Assembly (NCBI GenBank): GCA_030684395.1
Contig: JAUXTT010000019.1
Location: forward strand, 1 to 64,000
Reading direction: 5' to 3'
Length of the DNA stretch: 64,000 nt
Source of the DNA: Bacteroidota bacterium
Lineage (GTDB): Bacteria > Bacteroidota > Bacteroidia > B-17B0 > Aurantibacillaceae
Shown piece after piece: positions 55,820 through 63,679 of this stretch. A program made the position numbers and the translations under genes. The notes under the pieces were generated by a model that was given only the letters and a program-made list of their open reading frames with translations, ran no database searches and had not been told where the DNA came from. Position 1 is the first letter of the stretch. The number at the start of each line of letters is the position of its first letter.

Positions 55820-56365
55820 ATGAAATTAACTTTTACATTATTACTCATTTTGGCATTCACAATTCCGGCCAAATCCCAAAACGAATTTGCGCAAGGTTAT
55901 ATCATTGGACCAAAGAATGATACAATAAAAGGTGAAGTAAAATTGTTCACTAAAAACGAGATGGATTATTATGTGAAGATGTTCTTTCGTAATAAACCTG
56001 TTGGAAACGGCAAACAATATCTGCCGGCCAAAATACACGGTTATGGTGTTGAAGAGCGGCATTATGCATCTATTAAGTATTTCGACATCTGGGTTTTTAT
56101 GCAAATTATCTGCAAAGGAAAGATCATGTTTTACGAATACAAACCACCTGTTTCTATGGGAAATGAAAAAATGGAAAGTATGTATTTTGCAATGAAAGGC
56201 GGAGAAAATGAAATGGTTCAGATTTTTCCCAATTCTAAAGTAAAAAAACAATTAAAACCATTTATTTCAGATGATAAGGAACTGACCAAAGAAATGGAAG
56301 GATTGGAGATGCACTACAATGAGATCGTTGACTTCATATCAAGATACAATGAGCGGAATCCATAA
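55820..56365 (+). CDS. Secreted protein of unknown function
   Basis: A 181-aa protein with a signal peptide (MKLTFTLLLILAFTIPAKSQ). The mature part begins FAQGYIIGPKNDTIKGEVKL and ends in a helical stretch (ELTKEMEGLEMHYNEIVDFISRYNE). Proteins of this pattern are common in Bacteroidota but I know no function. It stands alone before polA. Confidence 0.7.
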   Translation: MKLTFTLLLILAFTIPAKSQNEFAQGYIIGPKNDTIKGEVKLFTKNEMDYYVKMFFRNKPVGNGKQYLPAKIHGYGVEERHYASIKYFDIWVFMQIICKGKIMFYEYKPPVSMGNEKMESMYFAMKGGENEMVQIFPNSKVKKQLKPFISDDKELTKEMEGLEMHYNEIVDFISRYNERNP

Positions 56366-56547
56366 TTAATTTGAAAATTTGGTAATGAGTTAATTTGGAA
56401 ATGGAGAGTATTTTTTCAAATCGTTAAATAATGTACTTTATCATATAGAGCAATTCATTATCAAATCTTCAACTGAGTGCATTTTCAAATTATTTCCCTG
56501 CCGTTCATTAGTTGTGACAATTCATTATTAAATTAGCACATCTTCAA

Positions 56548-56565
56548 TCCCGATAGCTATCGGGA
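56548..56565. repeat. 18-bp palindrome upstream of polA
   Basis: TCCCGATAGCTATCGGGA is the same palindrome as at the end of nadE. It lies 34 bases before the polA ATG, close to or inside its promoter region. The 234-bp gap around it also holds AT-rich CATTATCAAAT-type repeats. Confidence 0.8.
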
Positions 56566-56599
56566 CAAATTGCTATATTCGCAGGAATAAACTATTCAC

Positions 56600-59461
56600 A
56601 TGACTCAAGATCATCCAAAAAAACTCTTTCTTCTTGATGCTTATGCATTAATATACCGTTCTTATTTTGCATTTGCGAATAATCCACGGATCAACTCACA
56701 AGGTTTTAATACTTCTGCTATTTTTGGTTTTACCAATACCTTACTTGAAGTTTTGAAGAAGGAAAAGCCAACGCATATTGCGGTTGTATTTGATCTTGCC
56801 GGACCAACTCAACGTCACGAGGAATTTGAAGCATACAAAGCTAATCGTGAAGAAATGCCAGAAGATCTTCAGAAAAGCATTCCGTATATTTATAAATTAC
56901 TCGAAGGCTTCCGTATCCCGGCCTTATCTATGGCAGGCTACGAAGCAGATGATCTTATCGGAACACTTGCAAAAAAAGCAGAAATAAATGGATTCTGTAC
57001 TTACATGATGACTCCCGATAAAGATTACGGACAGTTGGTAGATGAGAACACTTTTATTTACAAACCTGCCCGTTTGGGTAATGGTGTTGAGATCCTTGGT
57101 GTTCCTGAGATCTGCAAGAAGTGGGAAATTCAGAATGTAGCTCAGTTGATCGATATTCTTGGTTTGATGGGCGATAAGGTTGATAATATTCCCGGCATTC
57201 CCGGAGTAGGGGAGAAGACTGCTATTCAGTTTATAAAAGATTATGGAAGCGTTGAAAACCTCTATAACAATACCGACAAACTAAAAGGTAAAATGAAAGA
57301 GAAAGTGGAAGCGAATAAAGAGCTTGCATATCTTTCCAAAAAACTGGCAACTATTACTTTAGATGTTCCTGTTGAATTTAATGAGGAAGAATTAACGCGT
57401 AAAGAAATTGATAAAGAACTGTTGAAAGAACTGTTTAAGGAACTTGAATTCAGAAGACTGGCGCAAACCCTTTTGGGAGAAGATATTTCTGAGGGTACAG
57501 AAACAGAAACAGCCGCTTCGGCAAGCTCAGCAACCGGAAAAGTATCTTCACAAACAAAGAAAGCCGCAGCTGCCGGACAGTTTGATATGTTTGGTGAGAC
57601 CGAGTTAATTGATATCAACAGCGAAGAAAATGTAGCAACTAATTTTAAAACATACAAAGATATTGATCACACTTATGAGCTGATCGATACTCCCGAAAAA
57701 ATAAATACACTTCTTACACTGTTAAACTCGCATACCGAATTTTGTTTTGACAGTGAAACTACTTCACTCGACACATTAGAAGCGGAAGTAGTTGGTTTCT
57801 CATTTGCAGTGGAGCCGCACAAGGCTTATTATGTGCCGGTTTCAGCTGACAGGGCTGAAGCTGTTAAAACCATTGAATCTTTCCGTTCGTTATTTGAAGA
57901 CACAACAAAAATACTCATCGGTCAAAACATAAAATATGATCTGCAGGTGCTGAAGAACTATAACATCGAGATCAAAAATAAAATGTTCGATACCATGGTT
58001 GCGCACTTTTTGCTGAATGCAGATATGCGTCATAACATGAACATTTTAGCTGAAACTTATTTAAATTATTCGCCTATAAGTATAGAAACTTTGATAGGTA
58101 AAAAAAGTAAGGCGGGGCAATTGAATATGCGTGATGTAGATATTAATCTAATTACCGAATACGCTGCAGAAGATGCTGACATTACACTACAATTAAAAAA
58201 TGCATTCGCACCTGAATTAAAGAAAACAGAAACTGAAAAGCTATTTGAGGAGATCGAGGTTCCGTTGATCCATGTATTATCTGATATGGAACGTGAAGGA
58301 GTTCATCTGGATAAAGAAAATCTTCGTTTGTATTCGGCTGAACTGGAAAAGGATATTGTAGCTGTAGATAAAGAGATTCAGGAACTTGCAGGAACACCAT
58401 TCAATACTTCATCGCCAAAACAGGTAGGGGAGATATTATTCGATTACCTGAAGATTATTGATAAACCAAAGAAAACAAAAACAGGACAATACTCAACCGG
58501 TGAAGATGTACTTTCGAAACTGGCAAATAAACATCCGATAGTAGATAAGATCCTTGATTACCGGGAGCTGGTGAAATTGAAAAGCACCTATGTAGATTCA
58601 TTGCCTTTATTGATAAGTAGTCGTACAGGCCGTATTCACACCAGCTACAATCAGGTGGTTGCAGTTACCGGACGTTTAAGTTCTGATAATCCGAACCTGC
58701 AAAACATTCCAATTCGTACTCCGCGAGGAAGAGAAATTCGTAAAGCATTTATTCCGCGTGATAAAGATTATATTTTGTTAAGCGCCGATTATTCTCAAAT
58801 AGAATTGCGTATTGTTGCTGCAATGAGTGGCGATCCAAACATGTGTGAAGCATTTAATTTGGGTAAAGATATTCACACAGCTACAGCTGCAAAGGTTTAT
58901 GGTATTGAAGAAAGTGAAGTAACCAAAGAAATGCGTTACAAAGCTAAGAGTGTAAACTTCGGAATTATTTACGGACAAGGAGCTTTTGGTTTAGCTGAGA
59001 ATTTGAATATCTCAAGAGGTGAGGCAAAAGAACTGATCGAGAATTATTTCAAAGAATACGGAAGCATAAAACAATACATGGACGACTCAGTAAATTTTGC
59101 ACGAGAGCATGGTTATGTTAAAACTCTTATGGGAAGAAAACGTTACCTGAGAGATATTCTATCTGCAAATGCAGTTGTGCGCGGTTTTGCCGAGCGAAAC
59201 GCAATCAACGCACCAATTCAAGGTTCTGCCGCTGATATGATCAAGATCGCTATGATCAATATTCATAAAGATCTGAAACCAATGGGGCTTCGTTCTAAAA
59301 TGATACTTCAGGTGCATGATGAGTTAGTGTTTGATGTTCACAAAGAAGAATTATCCATTATTCAACCGATCATCGAAAAGCGAATGAAAACTGCAATGGA
59401 TCTGAGTGTTCCATTGGAAGTTGGAATTGGCATGGGTTCTAACTGGTTGGAAGCACATTAA
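56600..59461 (+). CDS. polA: DNA polymerase I
   Basis: A 953-aa enzyme for Okazaki fragment processing and repair. Residues 1-290 are the 5'-3' nuclease (LFLLDAYALIYRSYFAF, ADDLIGTLAKKAE, GIPGVGEKTAIQF). Residues about 360-540 are a 3'-5' exonuclease with the metal motif FDSETTSLD, so proofreading is likely active. The polymerase domain follows with motif A DYSQIELRI, motif B RYKAKSVNFGIIYGQGAFG and motif C LQVHDELVFDV. A linker near 295-340 is rich in Ala, Ser and Thr. Confidence 0.97.
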   Translation: MTQDHPKKLFLLDAYALIYRSYFAFANNPRINSQGFNTSAIFGFTNTLLEVLKKEKPTHIAVVFDLAGPTQRHEEFEAYKANREEMPEDLQKSIPYIYKLLEGFRIPALSMAGYEADDLIGTLAKKAEINGFCTYMMTPDKDYGQLVDENTFIYKPARLGNGVEILGVPEICKKWEIQNVAQLIDILGLMGDKVDNIPGIPGVGEKTAIQFIKDYGSVENLYNNTDKLKGKMKEKVEANKELAYLSKKLATITLDVPVEFNEEELTRKEIDKELLKELFKELEFRRLAQTLLGEDISEGTETETAASASSATGKVSSQTKKAAAAGQFDMFGETELIDINSEENVATNFKTYKDIDHTYELIDTPEKINTLLTLLNSHTEFCFDSETTSLDTLEAEVVGFSFAVEPHKAYYVPVSADRAEAVKTIESFRSLFEDTTKILIGQNIKYDLQVLKNYNIEIKNKMFDTMVAHFLLNADMRHNMNILAETYLNYSPISIETLIGKKSKAGQLNMRDVDINLITEYAAEDADITLQLKNAFAPELKKTETEKLFEEIEVPLIHVLSDMEREGVHLDKENLRLYSAELEKDIVAVDKEIQELAGTPFNTSSPKQVGEILFDYLKIIDKPKKTKTGQYSTGEDVLSKLANKHPIVDKILDYRELVKLKSTYVDSLPLLISSRTGRIHTSYNQVVAVTGRLSSDNPNLQNIPIRTPRGREIRKAFIPRDKDYILLSADYSQIELRIVAAMSGDPNMCEAFNLGKDIHTATAAKVYGIEESEVTKEMRYKAKSVNFGIIYGQGAFGLAENLNISRGEAKELIENYFKEYGSIKQYMDDSVNFAREHGYVKTLMGRKRYLRDILSANAVVRGFAERNAINAPIQGSAADMIKIAMINIHKDLKPMGLRSKMILQVHDELVFDVHKEELSIIQPIIEKRMKTAMDLSVPLEVGIGMGSNWLEAH

Positions 59462-59514
59462 AATTATTTCCGGTTTAATCTTAATGATATATCATTGAAA
59501 TTCGATGTCTGATA

Positions 59515-59620
59515 TATTTGTATTAGTATGATACTACAAAAGTTATTATTTATGTATTAGTATATTAGTATAAAATTGTTTTATTTGTATTAGTATGATA
59601 GTATAAAAATCGTATATTTG
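59515..59620 (+). promoter_or_regulatory. Promoter region with repeated TATTTGTATTAGTATGATA boxes
   Basis: TATTTGTATTAGTATGATA occurs exactly at 59515-59533 and 59582-59600, with a partial copy at 59615. TATTAGTAT occurs four times, two of them overlapping (59555-59571). TAGTATGATACTA at 59524 is a perfect 13-bp palindrome about a central G. TATATTTG at 59613-59620 is a good -7 element 18 bases before the ATPase gene. A repressor-controlled promoter is inferred. Confidence 0.6.
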
Positions 59621-59638
59621 TATTAAATAAATAGTACA

Positions 59639-60913
59639 ATGAAAAAGGATGTGTTTAAACAATTGATAACCGATAGTGTTGAGAGGCAGTATGAGCAAAT
59701 AGTTGATCGGTCGGTTTCGCTAAAAATATATGAAGGGAAAGCCAATTGTGTTATAGGAGTTAGAAGATGCGGAAAAACATCTCTTATGCTGAATACTATG
59801 ATGCAACTGAGAAAAAAAACAAAGCCCGAGCGTGCCGTATATATAAATCTGGAAGATGATCGTTTGTATCCTTTACAGTTAAAGGATCTAAGTGACCTGA
59901 TAAATGCTTACTACGAGTTATATCCAAAAAACAGAGCGGTAAAAGTTTGCTTTTTTATAGATGAGATACAAATAGTGGAGGGCTGGGAAAAATTTGTAAG
60001 GCGCGTATTGGATACAGAGAATTGTAATCTTGTATTAAGTGGTTCTTCCGCAAAATTGTTGAGTAAAGAGATACACACTTCTTTACGCGGACGAAGTATA
60101 AGTACAGAGGTATTTCCTCTGAGTTTTAAGGAATACCTTCAGTTTAGTAAGATAGATACAGGGAGCAGAAGCACCAAAAATCAATCCTTCATAAAACATG
60201 CATTAAATAATTTTTTGCATCAGGGTGGTTTTCCGGAGTTGGTGAATTTTGATGTGTCAGAAACAAGGAAATTTTTACAGGAGTATAAAGACCTGATAAT
60301 ATTCCGTGACCTTGTGGAGCGTTATAACATACGTGAGATAGGACCTTTGAGATACCTGATAAATTACCTGTACAAAAACAGAAGTACACTGCTTAGCATA
60401 AACAGATTGTTTAATGATCTCAAAAGTCAGGGAGTAAACATAAGCAAAAGCACGCTTTACGATTACATGGCATATTTACAGGATTGTTACGCTATGCAGT
60501 TGATGCCAATGTATTCCAATTCTGTTAAGGGGCAAAATCGTAATCCGCAAAAAGTATATGCTATAGACAATGGTTTTGGCCTAACTACCAACCTCAGCAA
60601 CGAGTATGGAAAAAACATGGAGAATGCTGTTTATTTAAAGCTTAGACAAAAGTATGGTTCAAATCTGTTTTATTATAAGGGCAACCAGGAAGTAGATTTT
60701 TATGTTCCGGATGAAAAGCTTTTGGTAAATGTTAGTTACGACATAAGCGATGCCCGTACCTACGAGCGTGAACTAAACGGATTAAAAGAAGCAATGACTG
60801 CACTGAAATTACCTACAGCGTATCTGATAACAGATAATGTGAAGGAAACGGTGGAAGTAAATAAAAAACAAAAAATAGAGATAGTTCCACTTTGGGAGTG
60901 GTTGTTGGAATAG
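59639..60913 (+). CDS. AAA ATPase with DUF4143 domain
   Basis: A 424-aa protein. The AAA_14 domain has Walker A VIGVRRCGKTSLM (38-50), Walker B FFIDEIQIVEGWE and sensor LVLSGSSAKLL. The C-terminal part is the DUF4143 region with a nuclease-like ending (YYKGNQEVDFYV, the ExD pattern). These ATPases are frequent in bacteria, often in accessory regions, and their function is not settled. The upstream repeats suggest tight control. The gene converges on the toxin-antitoxin pair. Confidence 0.88.
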   Translation: MKKDVFKQLITDSVERQYEQIVDRSVSLKIYEGKANCVIGVRRCGKTSLMLNTMMQLRKKTKPERAVYINLEDDRLYPLQLKDLSDLINAYYELYPKNRAVKVCFFIDEIQIVEGWEKFVRRVLDTENCNLVLSGSSAKLLSKEIHTSLRGRSISTEVFPLSFKEYLQFSKIDTGSRSTKNQSFIKHALNNFLHQGGFPELVNFDVSETRKFLQEYKDLIIFRDLVERYNIREIGPLRYLINYLYKNRSTLLSINRLFNDLKSQGVNISKSTLYDYMAYLQDCYAMQLMPMYSNSVKGQNRNPQKVYAIDNGFGLTTNLSNEYGKNMENAVYLKLRQKYGSNLFYYKGNQEVDFYVPDEKLLVNVSYDISDARTYERELNGLKEAMTALKLPTAYLITDNVKETVEVNKKQKIEIVPLWEWLLE

Positions 60914-60949
60914 AGGTTGTTTAGTATGAGAGGCTGTGAAATATTCTTT

Positions 60950-61246
60950 CTATTCGTTTAATCGGTCTTCAATTTCCATTCTTTGGTGTAAAATCCTGAT
61001 AATCTCTACAATGTTTTTTTTAGATTTTTTATAAAAAATTATATGTGATTTTACTTTAGTTACGCGATAGCCTTTTCTTACATGATCCATAGATTTACCG
61101 CTTTCAAAATTTTCCGTAATAAATTCAATCTCGTCTACGATTAAATTATAGTATCTGTCTGCTTGCTCTTGCGACCAATTTTCAAAGGTGTACAACCAAA
61201 TGCTATTGATGTCTTCATTCGCCTTTTCACTTATGTGATATTTCAT
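60950..61246 (-). CDS. ParE/RelE superfamily toxin
   Basis: A 98-aa toxin of the ParE branch: YHISEKANEDINSIWLYTFENWSQEQADRYYNLI is the typical N-terminal half, and VTKVKSHIIFYKKSKKNIVEIIRILHQRM the C-terminal strands. By family it would inhibit DNA gyrase. Its ATG overlaps the antitoxin stop by four bases, so the two are translationally coupled. Confidence 0.92.
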   Translation of the reverse strand: MKYHISEKANEDINSIWLYTFENWSQEQADRYYNLIVDEIEFITENFESGKSMDHVRKGYRVTKVKSHIIFYKKSKKNIVEIIRILHQRMEIEDRLNE

Positions 61247-61491
61247 TTACCTAAGTGTTTAGCATGAAGTTTTTTTAGATTTTTATCTCTGTCAAAGGTC
61301 TTAATCATTTCGCTTTTTTCACCAACTTTTAATTCGTTAATTAAAGTTTTGGTTTTATTTTCTTCGCTTTCTAGTAAGCGTAGGGCATTTCGTATAACTT
61401 CGCTAACTGTAGAGTATTTTCCGGAAGAGATTTTTTCATTTATGAAATTTTCGAAATAATCACCTAGTAATATTGAAGTGTTTTTTCCCAT
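61243..61491 (-). CDS. ParD-type antitoxin
   Basis: An 82-aa antitoxin. The N-terminal half is a ribbon-helix-helix DNA-binding domain (TSILLGDYFENFINEKISSGKYSTVSEVIRNALRLLE), and the charged C-terminal tail should wrap the toxin. It is the first gene of the pair and is expected to repress the operon through the palindrome just upstream. Confidence 0.92.
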   Translation of the reverse strand: MGKNTSILLGDYFENFINEKISSGKYSTVSEVIRNALRLLESEENKTKTLINELKVGEKSEMIKTFDRDKNLKKLHAKHLGK

Positions 61492-61510
61492 TTTGAAATT
61501 AATTTTAATT

Positions 61511-61532
61511 CAAATATACCAATTTTTGGTAT
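61511..61532 (-). promoter_or_regulatory. Promoter and operator of the parDE operon
   Basis: ATACCAA-TTT-TTGGTAT (61516-61532) is a perfect 7-bp inverted repeat. On the minus strand it overlaps the -7 element TATATTTG (61511-61518) by three bases, and the antitoxin ATG lies 19 bases further. The overlap is what autorepression by a ribbon-helix-helix protein needs. Confidence 0.72.
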
Positions 61533-61597
61533 GAACTCAAAAAAAACAAAAGTGTAAATTATTAAATATGTGATAAGTTATTGTAGTTTCCTTAGTA

Positions 61598-61777
61598 ATG
61601 TCTATGTTGCAAAAAGTAGAGATTGAGCTCAATAAAAGGTCAAAGGTGTATAGTTCCTTTGCGGGTGTGGTTATTGGAAGATCAGTAGGATTTCTTTTTA
61701 TAATGAACCGGTTATTTCATCCGAAAACGTATACTAGTACGGATGGTTTTGCTGTACCTTGTTGTACTTCTAAGTAA
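61598..61777 (+). CDS. Possible 59-aa protein or gene fragment
   Basis: An open frame begins MSMLQKVEIELNKRSKVYSS and ends FAVPCCTSK. It has no good ribosome-binding site and no family I recognise. The surrounding 503-bp gap (61492-61994) looks like debris: a short hairpin (AAAGCC / GGCTTT near 61807-61826) and a stretch before 61981 that reads WNPNAQVLAKKGFTE without a start. Confidence 0.25.
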   Translation: MSMLQKVEIELNKRSKVYSSFAGVVIGRSVGFLFIMNRLFHPKTYTSTDGFAVPCCTSK

Positions 61778-61994
61778 AAACACTTATTAAAAGCAAACAG
61801 ATAGAAAGCCTTTTATCTGGCTTTAATCACTGAAGAGCCATGTTGAATAACAAAACAACGGTAAATAAAATAGGTACTTATACGGGTAGGAAGTGTGGTG
61901 GGGAAAGGTTAGGTTTGTAGAATGCTACCTATTTTGGAATCCTAATGCTCAAGTTTTGGCTAAAAAGGGATTTACAGAATGAATATAGAAATTT

Positions 61995-63182
61995 ATGAGT
62001 AAAGAGCTTTCTCAGTTTGCAGCGCGTGAACCTTCGTTAGGTTACTTTTATCAAATTAGATACGCACTATATTTATTGCTTTCAAATAGGGGGGGTAATA
62101 AGCCGGTTTTAAAAATTGAAAACCTTGATGATATAGAAATTCAGGAGATAGATAAAACCTTGATTTTTCAAACTAAACTTAAGCTTAAATCGAAGGCAAA
62201 TTTAACCGATTCAAGCATAGATTTTTGGAAAACGATAAGAGTATGGGCCGACAATATTAGAAAAAAAAGAGTTGATCCGGATAATACCATTTTTACATTA
62301 ATTTCCACGGAAAAGACATCCGAATCCAGTTTTATTTTCAAATTGAAAGATAAAGTAAAGTCAGATACTACAATTGCTAGTGTTATAACCTCAATGGATT
62401 CTGTGTCTACAACTTCTTTAAATGAGACAAATCAAAAGGCATACGCTGAGTATTTAAAATTAAGTGTGAAACAGAAAGAAAGTTTGATACGAAATATACA
62501 AGTCATTGACTCGGAATGCGATATTGAAACAATCACTGGAAAATTAAAGGGAGAATTGGCTTTTTCTTCGCCGCCAAATCAAGTCGAAAATTTTCTTGAA
62601 ATTCTCGAGGGCTGGTGGTTTCAAACTGCAATTGATCATTTGTATGGAGGTAAAGATTTCATTTTGTTTGAGGAATTGCAATACAAGGTTTCTGATATTA
62701 GGGACTCCTTTAGTCTTGATAATTTGCCTAATCATTTTGGAGAACAATTAGAAATAACAGATATTGAGGCCACAGCATTAGTGGATAAAAATTTTTTAAA
62801 GCAGTTGGAAATCATTTCAATTAAACTTTCAAGTAACACCGCAAAAAGAGCAATAAGTGATTTCAGAAGAGCTTTTGATCAAAGATCAAAATGGTTGAGA
62901 TTGGAGTTATCAAGCCCAGACGAACAAACAAAATACGATGAAAGGCTTTTTGATCATTGGAAAAATTTATTCTCTATTTTACAAGATGAATGCGAGGATA
63001 AAGAAATTGAAAAAATTGCTGATATTGGAAAAAATTTCTATTTAAATCAATTTGTGAAAAGCTGCCCTCAAATACGAATCAGAGAAAAATTTAACGAGGA
63101 TTATTTGATCCGAGGTAGTTTCCAGATATTATCAGATAACAAAAGAATTGGGTGGCATCCCAGTTATAAAGACCTATTATAA
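61995..63182 (+). CDS. ABC-3C system nuclease-like component
   Basis: A 395-aa protein that I match to the large effector component of ABC-three-component systems. The N-terminus has the pattern LGYFYQIRYALYLLL (15-29), then VLKIENLDDIEI with acidic residues E42, D45 and D46, then LIFQTK (Q59-T-K61) and LTDSSIDFWKTIRVW. This is a PD-(D/E)XK-like arrangement (E...D...QxK), related to the Cap4-type nuclease domain. In many relatives the strand reads QTKHH; here it is QTKLK, so activity should be tested. The C-terminal 200 residues are helical. The stop lies two bases before the next ATG. Confidence 0.72.
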   Translation: MSKELSQFAAREPSLGYFYQIRYALYLLLSNRGGNKPVLKIENLDDIEIQEIDKTLIFQTKLKLKSKANLTDSSIDFWKTIRVWADNIRKKRVDPDNTIFTLISTEKTSESSFIFKLKDKVKSDTTIASVITSMDSVSTTSLNETNQKAYAEYLKLSVKQKESLIRNIQVIDSECDIETITGKLKGELAFSSPPNQVENFLEILEGWWFQTAIDHLYGGKDFILFEELQYKVSDIRDSFSLDNLPNHFGEQLEITDIEATALVDKNFLKQLEIISIKLSSNTAKRAISDFRRAFDQRSKWLRLELSSPDEQTKYDERLFDHWKNLFSILQDECEDKEIEKIADIGKNFYLNQFVKSCPQIRIREKFNEDYLIRGSFQILSDNKRIGWHPSYKDLL

Positions 63183-63183
63183 T

Positions 63184-63678
63184 ATGTTAAGAGAATGGAC
63201 AGAAAGAAATCCAATTGTTGCGAACTTATTGAATCCCGCTTTTTGCGGTGAAATAATAAGAAGATCAGCAGCTTCTTACAATGCGAATAATGGCGCTAAA
63301 TTTCCGTTCGCATTTTCATTTCTAGTTCTTCCAATATTACTTCATAAAGACACGAGAGAAAGGATGCCTAGATCTACAAATTCATACTTGTTTGTGTGGG
63401 TTGAGGAGAATGAAGATCTTTTCTATAATTTCTCAAAAAGAGCAAAGGAAATGGTTCCGTTTGCAAAAGAATCAATGATGTTTTTGCTACAAAATAAACT
63501 AATTGAAATCAATGATAAGGGTCAAATTGAAGTTCCGGTTAAAAGAATGAGAAAGTTTCAGGGAGAGGATTTAGAAGAATGTGAAATGATCTTAAGAAAG
63601 TCTGAAATGCTTGGAAAATGGCTTTCGCAAAGTAGTAATGTAAATTCAGTTTATTCATTTTTTAGAATAATACCATAA
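63184..63678 (+). CDS. ABC-3C system middle component
   Basis: A 164-aa protein. The ATG at 63184, one base after the upstream stop, is preferred over an in-frame start inside the previous gene. MLREWTERNPIVANLLNPAFCGEIIRRS followed by FPFAFSFLVLPILLHKDTRERMP is the usual opening of the small middle components that link the effector and the ABC ATPase. The rest is helical, with a winged-helix-like stretch (MFLLQNKLIEINDKGQIEV). Confidence 0.75.
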   Translation: MLREWTERNPIVANLLNPAFCGEIIRRSAASYNANNGAKFPFAFSFLVLPILLHKDTRERMPRSTNSYLFVWVEENEDLFYNFSKRAKEMVPFAKESMMFLLQNKLIEINDKGQIEVPVKRMRKFQGEDLEECEMILRKSEMLGKWLSQSSNVNSVYSFFRIIP

Positions 63679-63679
63679 T

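Noticed and set aside
60930-60942. GAGGCTGT near the end of the DUF4143 gene, resembling the MITE end at 50722
   Set aside because: Only eight bases agree and there is no partner inverted repeat nearby, so chance is sufficient.
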